A DNA stretch of 64,000 nt from Streptomyces pacificus (GCF_011766325.1 NZ_BLLG01000002.1:186001-250000), one strand, 5' to 3'. Shown: positions 33,190 to 42,711, counted from the stretch's first letter. Notes: generated by a model not told the origin, from the sequence alone. Translations and numbers: made by a program.

Positions 33190-34896
33190 ATGAACGCATG
33201 GACGGTCCCGGGGTACACCGAGTCCGGGGAACTCGGCTCGGGCGGCAGCGGACGGGTGGTCCTGGCCGTCCACGACGCCACCGGCACGCCGGTCGCGGTC
33301 AAGTACCTCACCGAACGGCTGCGCCGGGACACCGCCTTCGTCGGCGCCTTCCGCGCGGAGGCGAGGCTGCTGAGCGGGCTGGACACCCCGCACGTGGCCC
33401 GGCTGTACGAATACGTCGAGTGCCCCGACGGCGCGGCCATCGTCATGGAGCTGGTCGACGGGATACCGCTGCGCACCCTGCTGGCCAGGGAGGGGGCGAC
33501 CGGCGCCGCACCGGCCCTCGCGGTACTCAAGGGATCCCTGCTGGGGCTCGCGGCGGCGCACCGGGCGGGGGTCGTGCACCGGGACTACAAGCCGGAGAAC
33601 GTGCTCGTGGCGCTGGACGGCTCGTCGAAGCTCGTCGACTTCGGCATCGCCGCGGGCCGGGGCAGCACGCCCGGGGTCGCGGGCACGCCCTCGTACATGG
33701 CACCGGAGCAGTGGAGCGGCGGTCCGGCCTCGCCGGCCGCCGATGTGTACGCCGCGACGGCGACGTTCTTCGAGTGCGTCACGGGCCGCAGGCCGTACTC
33801 CGGCGAGAACTTCGCGGAGCTCGCCCTGCAGCACACCAGCGCGCCCGTACCGGTCGAGGGGGTGCCGGGGGAGCTGCGTCCGCTGGTCATGCGCGGGTTG
33901 GCGAAGACGCCGGAGGAGCGGCCGGAGACCGCGGAGGCGTTCGTCGCGGAACTGGAGGCGGTCGCGTGCGCGGCCGCCGGGCCCGACTGGGAGGAGCGGG
34001 GCAGGGGCGAACTCGCTGCGCTTGCGGCACTGCTGCCGCTGCTGCTCCCGTCGGCGGTCGCCGCTCCCGTCTCGGTCTCGGCGCGGGCGTCGACCTCGGT
34101 GGGGCGGGGCCACCGGCTCGGGGGGCTCCGGCCGGACCCGGGGGGCCTCCTCGCCGCGTCGCTCGCGCTCGTCGTCGGGCTGCTGCTGGTGATCGCGGCG
34201 CGGCCGGCCGGTGGGAGTCCCGGCGGCCCCGTGGCAGAGGCGGTCGCCACGACCAGCGCCCGGCCCCCCGCACCGGACGCGGCCGGCGGTCCCGCCTCCG
34301 CCGCACCGTCGCCGGCCCCGTTCTCCCCCGTCCCCTCCCCCTCCCCCTCCCCCGTCTCGCCTCTTCCCTCCGGCTTCCCCACGGCCTTCCCGTCCCTCAC
34401 CGCCCTCCCCCCGGCTCCGCCGTCCCAGTCCCAGGCACCGCCCGCGGCGACCGGCAGCCCGTCCGGCCCCAGCAGCCCGCCCACCGGACCGCCGGCGACG
34501 CCCCCTCCGGGCACCTCCGGCCCGCCGACGACCCCGACGACCCCGAAGTCCCCGGAGCCGCCGACGGGCTCGGTGACGTCCGTGTCGATCGAGTCGCTGC
34601 GTCTGTCGGGTACGGAGACCGCCTCGGCCACCGTCCGGGTCGTCACGGACGGCACCGGACCCGTACGCATCGCCCTGGAGTGGGCGACCGCGGCGGCCAA
34701 GGGCGGCCCCGGCACCCCGGACGGAGCCCCCGGCAGCATCGAGCGCAGTGGCGCGACGCGGTACACGCTCGCCGTCGAGCACGTCTTCCGGAACTCTGGG
34801 GCCTGCTACTGGCGGCTCACGGCCGCCGGTTCGCCCGGCACCGGGAACGGCGGTTCGCGGCAGGAGATCCCGACCACGAGATGCAGGATCGGATGA
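33190..34896 (+). CDS. membrane Ser/Thr protein kinase (PASTA-less, Pro-rich linker and Ig-like extracellular domain)
   Basis: From ATG 33190 (GGGGGTGGG upstream) the product has 568 residues. The kinase domain spans about 8-270: Gly-loop LGSGGSGRV (15-23), Lys38, catalytic HRDYKPEN (130-137; Tyr replaces the common Leu), DFG (150-152) and APEQW. A membrane helix lies near 318-338, followed by a 150-residue Pro/Ser/Thr-rich wall-spanning linker and a C-terminal beta-rich domain of about 95 residues with ESLRLSGTETASATVRVV and GACYWRLTAAG. No PASTA repeats are present, so the ligand is unknown. It ends four bases before a companion membrane protein with the same layout. Confidence 0.88.
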   Translation: MNAWTVPGYTESGELGSGGSGRVVLAVHDATGTPVAVKYLTERLRRDTAFVGAFRAEARLLSGLDTPHVARLYEYVECPDGAAIVMELVDGIPLRTLLAREGATGAAPALAVLKGSLLGLAAAHRAGVVHRDYKPENVLVALDGSSKLVDFGIAAGRGSTPGVAGTPSYMAPEQWSGGPASPAADVYAATATFFECVTGRRPYSGENFAELALQHTSAPVPVEGVPGELRPLVMRGLAKTPEERPETAEAFVAELEAVACAAAGPDWEERGRGELAALAALLPLLLPSAVAAPVSVSARASTSVGRGHRLGGLRPDPGGLLAASLALVVGLLLVIAARPAGGSPGGPVAEAVATTSARPPAPDAAGGPASAAPSPAPFSPVPSPSPSPVSPLPSGFPTAFPSLTALPPAPPSQSQAPPAATGSPSGPSSPPTGPPATPPPGTSGPPTTPTTPKSPEPPTGSVTSVSIESLRLSGTETASATVRVVTDGTGPVRIALEWATAAAKGGPGTPDGAPGSIERSGATRYTLAVEHVFRNSGACYWRLTAAGSPGTGNGGSRQEIPTTRCRIG

Positions 34897-34900
34897 TCGG

Positions 34901-35780
34901 ATGAACGGCCCGCGCCCACCCTCCGGCGACCCCTCCTCGCCCTTCCGGGGCCCGTCCGCGCCCCTGAGCGGCCCGTCCGCGTCCCCCGGCGGTGCGGGAA
35001 GCGGCCTGCCGCCGGACGAGGACTACAGCGCCACCGCGCTGGCCAGTCACTGGTCCGAACTGCCCGGCACCCCCCCCGGACTCGGTCGAGGGCACGGTGC
35101 TGCGCTTCGGCCCCGGAGTCACGGCGGCCGCACGGGAGGGGTACCGGCGGGACGGGGCGGCCGCCGTATGGCGCCCGGGCACCCTGCCCGGCACCCCCCC
35201 GGACTCGGTCGAGGGCACGGTGCTGCGCTTCGGCCCCGGAGTCACGGCGGCCGCACGGGAGGAGTACCGGCGGGACGGGGCGGCCGCCGTATGGCGCCCG
35301 GGCACCCTGCCCGGCACCGCGGCGCGGCCGGACGCCGCCGGAGCGTCCCGGCCTCCCGGAGCGCGCCGCTACGCCCCGGCGGCCGTGATCCTGCTCGCCG
35401 TCTTCCTCCTCCTCTGCTGGCAGCGGTACGGCCCCGGCCCCGCGGTCCGGGGCGTCACGGTGGACACCGACCCGGCCGGCCCGGGCTGCGACGGCACCGC
35501 CGTCGTCACGGCCGTGGTGCGCACCGACGGCAGGCCGGGCGCCCTGACGTACCGCTGGGTGCGCAACGACGGCACCGCCTCGCAGGAGCTGACGGAGCGG
35601 CTGGCGCGCGGACAGGACCGGGCGACGCTGCGCCTGCTGTGGACGTTCCGCGGCGAGGGCGCCTACCGGGCCCGTGCCTGGCTGCGCCTGAGCCCTCCGT
35701 CCGGGCCCGTGTCCGGGCCCGTGTCCGGGCCCTCGTCCGGGCGCGACGCATCGGCCGGGTTCACCTACACCTGCGGCTGA
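34901..35780 (+). pseudogene. frameshifted single-pass membrane protein paired with the kinase
   Basis: Starting at ATG 34901, one frame reads MNGPRPPSGDPSSPFRGPSA through DYSATALASHWSELPGTPP, then turns into a GRGHG-type shadow. The continuation (DSVEGTVLRFGPGVTAAARE ..) is in the next frame to the TGA at 35778-35780. The shift falls in a run of eight C at 35070-35077. The equivalent run in the second copy of the duplicated segment has seven C, which would restore one frame of about 292 residues. The protein would have a cytoplasmic N-terminus, a helix YAPAAVILLAVFLLLCWQRY and an outer beta domain like that of the kinase. Possible explanations are a sequencing error, a true null, or slippage-controlled expression. 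Confidence 0.7.
35078..35323 (+). repeat. 123-bp tandem duplication inside the kinase-partner gene
   Basis: Segments 35078-35200 and 35201-35323 are nearly identical, with one clear difference (GGAGGGGTACC versus GGAGGAGTACC) apart from the C-run length. 123 bp is 41 codons, so the duplication itself keeps frame. Each copy encodes SVEGTVLRFGPGVTAAARE and a following RRDGAAAVWRPGTLPG. Confidence 0.9.
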
Positions 35781-35918
35781 ACCGCCTCTGCCCGCAGCTG
35801 CGGCTCGGCCGCCTGCCCCGCCGGAGCCCGGGACGGCGCGCGGTGCGGGGCATCGGGGCCGCACGTCTTGCGGGACGCGTATGGCCCGATGGGGCCAAGC
35901 GGTGCTAGAAAGGACAGC

Positions 35919-38663
35919 GTGATCAGGCCCGTCGACCGATTGCGGGGCGTGTCGGTGCGGCAACTGATCGGCAAGCGCCCCAGGAGCGTCGCCGGGCAGG
36001 TATTCGTCCTCCAGGTGGCGGTCGTCGTGCTGCTCGTCCTCGGCACGATCCTCGCCCTGTTCCTGCAGACCCGGCACGACGCGGACCGTGAGGCCCGCAA
36101 CCGGTCCGTCGCCGTCGCCGAGGCGTTCGCCCACTCCCCCGGCCTGCTCGCCGCCCTGCAGTCGCCCGACCCCGCCGCCGTCCTCCAGCCGATCACCGAG
36201 GAGGCGCGGCAGCGTGCCGGCGTCGACTTCATCGTTGTCATGAACACCGACGGAATCCGGTACACCCACCCCCTGCCCGAGCGGATCGGCAAACGCTTCG
36301 TCGGCACCATAGAGCCGTCCCTGCGGGGCGAGGTGCTGCTGGAGAGCGTGGACGGACCCCTGGGCAGGGAGGTCCAGGCGGTCGTTCCGGTCAACGGCCC
36401 GGACGGCACGGTCGAGGCGCTGGTCTCGGCCGGTCTCACCGTCCGCAATGTGACGGGCGCGGTGAACCAGCAGCTGCCGGTGATCCTGGGCGCGGGAGCC
36501 GCCGGTCTCGCCCTGGCGACCGCGGGCACCGCCATGGCCACCAGGCGCCTGAAACGCCAGACCCGCGGACTCGGCCCCGTCGAGATGACGCGTATGTACG
36601 AACACCACGACGCCGTCCTCCACGCGGTCCGGGAAGGCGTCGTGATCGTCGGCGGGGACGGCACGCTCCTGCTCGCCAACGACGAGGCCCGCCGGCTGCT
36701 CGGTCTCGGCCCCGGCTCCGAGGGGCGGCCGGTGCGGGGGCTGCCCGGCCTCGAGCCCTCGACGGCCGAGCTGCTGGCCTCGGGCAAACCGGCCACGGAC
36801 GAGGTGCTGACCGCCGGGGACCGGCTGCTGGTGGTCAACCAGCGCTCCACCGACGGTCCCAGCGGCCCGCTGGGCACCGTGGCGACGATCCGCGACTCCA
36901 CCGAACTGCAGGCGCTGACGGGCCGGGCCGAGGTGGCGCGCAAGCGGCTCCAGCTGCTGTACGACGCCGGTGTGGGGATCGGCACGACGCTGGACGTGGT
37001 CCGGACGGCCGAGGAACTGGCCGGGGTGGCGGTCCCCACCTTCGCGGACTACGTCACCGTCGACCTCGCGCGCCCCGTGCTCGACGGGGAGGAACCGAAC
37101 GGATCCGCGGGCGACATGCGCCGCATCGCCGTCAGCGGCATCCGCGACGACCACCCGCTCTACGAACGCGGCAGGCAGTTCGCGTTCCTGCCGTCCACGC
37201 CGCAGGCGCGCGGGATGGGCACCGGGCGGGCCGAGGTGGTGCCGGACCTGTCACGGGCGCTGGGCTGGCGCGCGCAGGACCCCGAGCGGACGAAGGCGAT
37301 CGTCGAGTACGGCATCCACTCGCTCATCACCGTGCCGTTGCAGGCCCGCGGTGTCGTCCTGGGGGTCGCCAACTTCTGGCGCTCGGAGAAGCCGGGCCCC
37401 TTCGAAGACGACGATCTGTCCCTGGCCGAGGAACTGGTCGCCAGGGCCGCGGTGTCCGTGGACAACGCCCGCCGGTACACGCGCGAGCACGCCCTGGCCG
37501 TGACGCTCCAGCGCAGCCTCCTGCCCAGGGTGCTGCCGGAGCACAGCGCCGTCGAGGTGGCCCACCGCTATCTGCCGGCCCAGTCCGGGGTGGGCGGGGA
37601 CTGGTTCGACGTGATCCCGCTGCCGGGCAGCCGGGTGGCCCTGGTCGTCGGCGACGTGGTGGGGCACGGGCTGCACGCGGCGGCGACGATGGGGCGGCTG
37701 CGCACCGCGGTGCACAACTTCTCCACACTCGACCTGCCGCCCGACGAACTCCTGGGCCACCTCGACGATCTGGTCGGACGCATCGACCAGGACGAGATGG
37801 GTCCCGGCGGCAGTCCCGACGGTCCGGCGATGACCGGTGCCACCTGCCTGTACGCGATCTACGACCCGGTGTCGAGGCAGTGCGCGATGGCCCGCGCCGG
37901 GCATCCGCCGCCGGCGCTGGTCCGCCCGGACGGCAGCGTCGACTTCCCGGACCTCCCCGCCGGTCCGCCGCTCGGGCTCGGCGGCATGCCGTTCGAGAGC
38001 GAGGTGCTCGACATCCCCGAGGGCGCCCGGCTCGTGTTCTACACGGACGGGCTCATCGAGGACCGCAGCCGCGACATCGACGTCGGCATCGAGATGCTGC
38101 GCAGCGCTCTCGCGCACACGGACGGGACGCCGGAGCAGATGTGCCGGGGGGTCCTCCAGGCACTGCTCCCGGCCCGCCCGAAGGACGACGTGGCGCTGCT
38201 CATCGCCCGCACCCGCGCCCTCGGCCCGGACCGGGTGGCCGAGTGGGAGGTGCCGTCGGATCCGAGCGCGGTCGCCGGGATGCGCGCGGCCGCCATCGCG
38301 AAGCTGGCGGAGTGGGAGCTGGAGGAGATGGCGTTCGGCACCGAGCTGATCCTCAGCGAACTGCTCACGAACGCGATCCGCTACGGCATCCAGCCCATCC
38401 GGGTGCGGCTGCTGTACGACCAGGGCCTCACCTGCGAGGTCGCCGACGGCAGCAGTACCTCGCCGCACCTTCGCTATGCCGCGACGACGGACGAGGGCGG
38501 GCGCGGGCTGTTCCTGGTGGCCCAGCTGTCCGAGCGCTGGGGCACCCGGTACACCTCCGATGGCAAGATCATCTGGGCGGAGCAGCCGCTGCCGGGCGGC
38601 ACGCCGGGCAGGGGTGCCGACGAGGAGGCCCTGCTGCGGGTCTTCGACACCGAGGTGCTCTGA
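35919..38663 (+). CDS. multidomain sensor SpoIIE phosphatase (sCache-PAS-GAF-PP2C-HATPase)
   Basis: From GTG 35919 (AAAGGACAGC upstream) the protein has 914 residues; an ATG at 35868 is open but lacks a ribosome site. The layout is membrane helix about 28-50, a DcuS/CitA-like extracytoplasmic sensor to about 185 (FIVVMNTDGIRYTHPLPERI), a second helix, PAS about 225-330, GAF about 345-520, SpoIIE PP2C about 540-740 (GVGGDWFDVIPL, VGDVVGHG, LVFYTDGLIEDRSRD, KDDVALLI), and an RsbW-like HATPase (ELILSELLTNAIRYG, GGRGLFLV). It combines a phosphatase and an anti-sigma-type kinase in one chain, a common Streptomyces design for partner switching. It is followed by a strong hairpin. Confidence 0.92.
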   Translation: MIRPVDRLRGVSVRQLIGKRPRSVAGQVFVLQVAVVVLLVLGTILALFLQTRHDADREARNRSVAVAEAFAHSPGLLAALQSPDPAAVLQPITEEARQRAGVDFIVVMNTDGIRYTHPLPERIGKRFVGTIEPSLRGEVLLESVDGPLGREVQAVVPVNGPDGTVEALVSAGLTVRNVTGAVNQQLPVILGAGAAGLALATAGTAMATRRLKRQTRGLGPVEMTRMYEHHDAVLHAVREGVVIVGGDGTLLLANDEARRLLGLGPGSEGRPVRGLPGLEPSTAELLASGKPATDEVLTAGDRLLVVNQRSTDGPSGPLGTVATIRDSTELQALTGRAEVARKRLQLLYDAGVGIGTTLDVVRTAEELAGVAVPTFADYVTVDLARPVLDGEEPNGSAGDMRRIAVSGIRDDHPLYERGRQFAFLPSTPQARGMGTGRAEVVPDLSRALGWRAQDPERTKAIVEYGIHSLITVPLQARGVVLGVANFWRSEKPGPFEDDDLSLAEELVARAAVSVDNARRYTREHALAVTLQRSLLPRVLPEHSAVEVAHRYLPAQSGVGGDWFDVIPLPGSRVALVVGDVVGHGLHAAATMGRLRTAVHNFSTLDLPPDELLGHLDDLVGRIDQDEMGPGGSPDGPAMTGATCLYAIYDPVSRQCAMARAGHPPPALVRPDGSVDFPDLPAGPPLGLGGMPFESEVLDIPEGARLVFYTDGLIEDRSRDIDVGIEMLRSALAHTDGTPEQMCRGVLQALLPARPKDDVALLIARTRALGPDRVAEWEVPSDPSAVAGMRAAAIAKLAEWELEEMAFGTELILSELLTNAIRYGIQPIRVRLLYDQGLTCEVADGSSTSPHLRYAATTDEGGRGLFLVAQLSERWGTRYTSDGKIIWAEQPLPGGTPGRGADEEALLRVFDTEVL

Positions 38664-38675
38664 GGGTCCCCGGCC

Positions 38676-38699
38676 GCGGCCCCGCGGGAGCGGGGCCGC
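38676..38699. terminator. hairpin downstream of the sensor phosphatase
   Basis: GCGGCCCCG (38676-38684) pairs with CGGGGCCGC (38691-38699), a 9-bp perfect stem with a 6-base loop, 13 bases after the stop codon. It is a good terminator position. Confidence 0.7.
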
Positions 38700-38755
38700 T
38701 GCGGTGGCCTGGCAGGGCGCCGCCTGCGGCATCCCGGCCCCGCTGACCCCCGTGC

Positions 38756-39016
38756 CCGCCCGGGGAAGCCGCACAGATGGCCCGCGTCGACGGCCGGGTG
38801 GCTCTGCGGGAGACGACCGCCGTCGATCACATGCCCCTCGGTGTCCCGGGTATCGCAGGCGTCCCGGGCGCCGCGGGCGAAGGCCGACGCGCCGGCCGGG
38901 CCGAAGATCTCGTCGGTGCGGCCCCGCACGGCGAGCGGCGGGACGCCGCTGGTGCGCCGGAACGCGTGCCGCGGCGGGGAGAGCGGGCGGTTGTCGCGGT
39001 AGGCGCGGAACAGCGC
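38756..39016 (-). pseudogene. alpha/beta-hydrolase C-terminal remnant
   Basis: The minus-strand frame reads LFRAYRDNRPLSPPRHAFRR, then VPPLAVRGRTDEIFGPAGAS, and later VIDGGRLPQSHPAVDAG with a final CGFPGR. This aligns by eye with the C-terminal third of alpha/beta hydrolases (..LFRDYR.N..LYP..Q..FR..PPLLAVWGRNDEIFGP.GA..F, ..LDGGHF.LE.H). The catalytic-His region GHF is changed to GRL, and no N-terminal half, start or proper stop is present. It lies in the 468-base gap 38664-39131. It is interpreted as a decayed gene, perhaps left by deletion. Confidence 0.55.
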
Positions 39017-39131
39017 GCGCCATGGCCGTCTGCAACAACCCGGAGAAGGCGCGCCGCCCCTGCGCACGCACCCGCTGACGCCGCCGCCGGGGACCGCCGA
39101 GCGGGGCGGCCGGCTGCGGCAGGCGCGGGGC

Positions 39132-41426
39132 TCAGGCCACCGCGCCGAGGGTGTCCACCAGCCGGCGGCGCGCGGCACGGGCGGCGGGCAGCACCGCCAG
39201 CGCGATCGCGCCGAGGACCGCGGCGGCCGCGAGCAGCACCAGGTGGAGCGGCGACGGGGCCTGTGCGATACCGGCGCCGATGCCGCTGGAGCGGCCCTCG
39301 GCGTCGATCAGCCACCGCGCCAGGGGAACCCCGAGGCCCGCACCCGCCACCGCGGCGGCCAGCGCCGTGCAGCCGACCGCGGTCACGGTGACCGCGGTGA
39401 TCTGCCGGGGTGACAGACCGATCGCCTTCAGGGCGAGCAGGTCGCGCTCACCGTCCCGGACACTCCCGCCGATCGCCGTCGACAGCTCCGTGAGACCGAT
39501 CAGGGCGAGCACGGCGACGAGTCCGGCGACGACCGTCCGCATCGTGGCGAGCCGGTCGGCCGGGCTGGCGACCTCGTGGATGTCGAGCCGCCCCTGCGAC
39601 GCCTCGGTCAGTTCGGCGCGCACCCCGGCCGGGTCGGCACCCGGCCGCAGCTGGAGCCGGTAGAGGGTCGCCCGCAGGGCGGGGTCGTTCTCGCGGAGCG
39701 TGTCGAGTGAGGTGGAGATGGTCCGGCCGCCGTTCTCCGGTTCGATGCTGCGGCCCACGATGTGCAGGACCTGGGGGTGGCCCCCGACGGTCATCCGCAC
39801 CCAGTCGCCGACCCCGACTCCGAGCAGATCGAGCAGGCCCTGTCCGGCCACCGCCTCGTCGCGGCCGTCGGGGGCGCGGCCCTCGACGACCGTGAAAGGG
39901 TAGGGCCGCTCGCGGGTGCCGAGGCCGCGCAGTGCGATCGTGCCGGTCTGGCCGGGTACCAGTGCCGCCACCTCAAGGCCCGGGTGGGCGGCCACGACCT
40001 GCGGATGGCCGTCGAGGAGCGCCGCCGCCCCGCGCCCGGCGGGGCCGCCGTCCACCCGGGCGGTCAGGGCCGAGGCCAGTCCCAGCTGCTCCGGTTCGCT
40101 GTCGAAGCGCGCGATGGTGGTCCATGCGCTCAGCGCCACGGTGATCAGCAGCAGTGGCAGGGCGAGCCGGACGATGGTGGCGGGGGTCTGCGGTCCGCGG
40201 GCGAAGGCCCGGTGCCAGCCGAGGACGAGGGCCGGGGGCAACCCGAGCCCGAGGGCCCTTCGGGCGGGGCCGGACAGTCCGCCGCCCGGGGCCTTTCCCG
40301 GGCGGAGCACGGGCACCGGTGGCACCCGGCCGGCCCGCCAGGCGGCGAGTCCGGTCGTGGCCCCGATGAACAGCACGGCGGCGACGGGTACGGCCGTCAG
40401 CGCGGCGTGGTGGCCCGGCAGCCCCTGCCAGACGGCGACCGCTTCGCCGAGCCGGCCGGGCAGGGCGCTGCCCAGGGTCTCGATCAGCACCGCGGCGACC
40501 AGGGCGCCGAGGACGGCGAAGGCGAGGTGCTGCACCAGGAAGACCCGTACCACCTGCCCGGGGGTGAAGCCGATGGCCTTGAGTACGGAGATGTCCCCGA
40601 GGTGGCCGCGGACCCGGGTGCTGATGGCACCGAAGACGGCGAGCGCTGCCGCGAGCAGCGCGCCCAGCCCGAAGAGCCCGAGCACCTGGCCGAGCAGCCG
40701 GGTGTCCCCCTGGGCCTTTGAGCGGGCCTGCTTCCAGTGGGAGACGTCGGTGACCGCCCCGGCGCCGAGCATGGTGACGGCGCGCTGGACGGCGTAGTCG
40801 GTGTCCTCGGGGTCGGCGAGCCGCAGTCCGACGATCTGACCTGGTCTCTCGCCGGCGGCGCGTACTTGGGCGGGCAGGGCCCAGACGGTGCCGGGGCGCT
40901 CGCCGGGCCGGTAGCGCGGTTCGGCGCTGTCGGCGACGCCGACGACGGTGAGGGTGCGGTCGGTGCCGGGGAGGGTGAGGCTGTCGCCGGGGCCGGCGAC
41001 GAGCGCGCGGGCCAGGCTGCTCTCCAGGACGACGCCGTCCGGGGCCGCCGGGGTGAGCCAGCGGCCCGAGGTGATCAGGGGGCGCCCGGTGGCGGGCGGT
41101 TCGGCACCGCTGCCGCGGAGTTCGACGGACGCCCGGGCGCCGGGGGAGGCCACGGTCGCCGCGGAGGTGGGGAAGGGGCCGGACACGGCCCGTACCCCGT
41201 CGAGGGCGGCGAGCCGGGCGGGGTCGGCCGAGGGCCCGGTGCTGATCCAGACGTGGGCTCCGTGGGACTGGGCGAAGATCCGCTGCCAGGGGTTGGTGGC
41301 GTAGCCGAAGAGGGCGGCCGCGAGCAGCAGTGCCGCGACGATTCCCGCGGTGGCGGAGACGAGGAACAGCGCCTCGCCCCGGTGGGTGCGCAGATCGGCG
41401 TGCGCCCAGCGCAGGGTGGCCCGCAC
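39132..41426 (-). CDS. FtsX-like ABC transporter permease
   Basis: From GTG 41426 the product has 764 residues. Two FtsX-type membrane halves are visible: a first helix LFLVSATAGIVAALLLAAAL near residue 20 followed by a large outer domain (60-235), then three helices to about 350; a further helix near 430, a second outer domain (450-620) and a final three-helix set (LVAVLALIGLTELSTAIGGS). This is a MacB/LolE-like mechanotransmission layout. It begins two bases after the ATPase stop. The substrate is unknown; lipid, peptide or antibiotic stress are typical for PadR-controlled units. Confidence 0.86.
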   Translation of the reverse strand: MRATLRWAHADLRTHRGEALFLVSATAGIVAALLLAAALFGYATNPWQRIFAQSHGAHVWISTGPSADPARLAALDGVRAVSGPFPTSAATVASPGARASVELRGSGAEPPATGRPLITSGRWLTPAAPDGVVLESSLARALVAGPGDSLTLPGTDRTLTVVGVADSAEPRYRPGERPGTVWALPAQVRAAGERPGQIVGLRLADPEDTDYAVQRAVTMLGAGAVTDVSHWKQARSKAQGDTRLLGQVLGLFGLGALLAAALAVFGAISTRVRGHLGDISVLKAIGFTPGQVVRVFLVQHLAFAVLGALVAAVLIETLGSALPGRLGEAVAVWQGLPGHHAALTAVPVAAVLFIGATTGLAAWRAGRVPPVPVLRPGKAPGGGLSGPARRALGLGLPPALVLGWHRAFARGPQTPATIVRLALPLLLITVALSAWTTIARFDSEPEQLGLASALTARVDGGPAGRGAAALLDGHPQVVAAHPGLEVAALVPGQTGTIALRGLGTRERPYPFTVVEGRAPDGRDEAVAGQGLLDLLGVGVGDWVRMTVGGHPQVLHIVGRSIEPENGGRTISTSLDTLRENDPALRATLYRLQLRPGADPAGVRAELTEASQGRLDIHEVASPADRLATMRTVVAGLVAVLALIGLTELSTAIGGSVRDGERDLLALKAIGLSPRQITAVTVTAVGCTALAAAVAGAGLGVPLARWLIDAEGRSSGIGAGIAQAPSPLHLVLLAAAAVLGAIALAVLPAARAARRRLVDTLGAVA

Positions 41427-41428
41427 GG

Positions 41429-42199
41429 TCAGTCCTTCAGTTCGAGGACGCCGGACAGTCCGGTGCCCCGGGCGGGGGCGCCGCCCAGTTCGGCGTCGTC
41501 GGCTATGCGGCCGTCGAAGAAGCTGACGACCCGGTCGGCGGCGCTGGCGAGCCGCGCGTCATGGGTGACGAGGAGGATGGTCTGGCCGCGCTGGTGGAAG
41601 CGGGACAGCAGGCGCATGACCTCCCGGGTGCCCTTGCTGTCGAGGCTGCCCGCCGGCTCGTCGGCCAGCAGCAGCCGGGGGTGGTTGACCAGGGCGCGGG
41701 CGAGTGCGACCCGCTGCTGCTCACCGCCGGACAGCTCGCCCGGCATGCTGCGGGCCTTGCCCTCCAGCCCCAGCTCGGCCAGCAGCTTCTCGCGTTCGGC
41801 CCGCGCCTGGCGGGTGCCGGTGCCGGCCAGCAGGGCGGGCAGTTCGACGTTGTCGGCGACCGTGAGGTTGGACACCAGGTTGAAGAACTGGAAGACGATG
41901 CCGATCCGGCGGCGCCGCTCCGTCGCCCACCGGGCCTCGCTGTAGGAGTCGGTGCACTCGCCGTCGAGCCGGATGCTCCCGCTGTCGGGCCGCTGCAGCC
42001 CGCCGAGCAGGTGCAGCAGGGTGGACTTGCCGGCTCCCGAGGGGCCCGTGACGGCGACGAACTCCCCGTGGCGCACGGACAGGTCCACTCCGCGCACGGC
42101 ATGGGCCGGGGCGCCCTCGCCGTAGTGGGTCTTGACGAGCCCCTCCGCGCGCAGGAGCGGGATCCGTGGGGCGTCGTCCGGGTCGGCGGTACGGCTCAT
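41429..42199 (-). CDS. ABC transporter ATP-binding protein (MacB/LolD type)
   Basis: This 256-residue ATPase has Walker A TGPSGAGKST near residue 51, FQFFNLVSNLTVADNVELP as the Q-loop region (the family variant with two Phe), the signature LSGGEQQRVALARAL, Walker B LLLADEPAGSLD and H-loop VTHD. This pattern is typical of ATPases paired with FtsX-like permeases. ATG 42199 overlaps the PadR stop (ATGA), and the permease follows immediately, so all three genes form a PadR-ATPase-permease operon. Confidence 0.93.
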   Translation of the reverse strand: MSRTADPDDAPRIPLLRAEGLVKTHYGEGAPAHAVRGVDLSVRHGEFVAVTGPSGAGKSTLLHLLGGLQRPDSGSIRLDGECTDSYSEARWATERRRRIGIVFQFFNLVSNLTVADNVELPALLAGTGTRQARAEREKLLAELGLEGKARSMPGELSGGEQQRVALARALVNHPRLLLADEPAGSLDSKGTREVMRLLSRFHQRGQTILLVTHDARLASAADRVVSFFDGRIADDAELGGAPARGTGLSGVLELKD

Positions 42200-42711
42200 T
42201 CCAGCCCCTCCAGCTCCTCCTGGCAGCGCTCCAGCCAGTCGAGGTCGGCCTGCAGATGCAGCATGGCTCCCTCGATCAGCAGCTGGGCTATGCGGTTGTC
42301 CCGGTCCTCGGTCGCGGAAAGCTTCGACAGGTTGCGCATGGTGTTCAGGTACTCGCGTCGCTGCTTGTTGATGAGGGCGATCTGGTCGGCGAGCCCGGTC
42401 CTCGGGGCGAGGGCGAGTTTCATGAAGAACTCGTCCCGCACCCGCGGCTCGTCCGCCGTCTCCTCGAACCAGGCGCGCAGCGCCTCCGTCCCGGCCTCGG
42501 TGAGGCGGTAGATCCTCTTGTTGGGCCGGCTCGACTGGGCGATCTCCTCGCCCTCGATCAGCCCCGACTTCTCCAGGCGCCCGAGCGTCACATAGATCTG
42601 GCCGATGTTCGGCTGAGGGTACGCGGCGCCCAGCAGTTGCTCAAGGTCCTGCTTGAGCTCGTAGCCGTGCGCGGGCCCCCGGGACAGCAGTGCGAGCAGG
42701 GGCAGACGCAC
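42196..42711 (-). CDS. PadR-family transcriptional regulator
   Basis: From GTG 42711 (GGAGGAGGGGAG upstream) the product has 171 residues; an in-frame extension to 42876 is Arg/Pro-rich and was dropped. The N-terminal winged helix is LPLLALLSRGPAHGYELKQD, PNIGQIYVTLGRLEKSGLIE and the wing RPNKRIYRLTEAG. A long C-terminal coiled domain (LINKQRREYLNTMRNLSKL, LLIEGAMLHLQADLDWLERC) is of the Vir-like type. It probably represses its own ABC operon and senses the transported compound. An inverted repeat lies about 90 bases upstream. Confidence 0.9.
   Translation of the reverse strand: MRLPLLALLSRGPAHGYELKQDLEQLLGAAYPQPNIGQIYVTLGRLEKSGLIEGEEIAQSSRPNKRIYRLTEAGTEALRAWFEETADEPRVRDEFFMKLALAPRTGLADQIALINKQRREYLNTMRNLSKLSATEDRDNRIAQLLIEGAMLHLQADLDWLERCQEELEGLE

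Noticed and set aside
34748..35908. 386-codon plus-strand frame continuing past the poly-C run
   Set aside because: After residue about 110 it becomes GRGHGAALRPRS-type Gly/Arg repeats, the shadow of the true frame; the membrane helix and outer domain are in the neighbouring frame.
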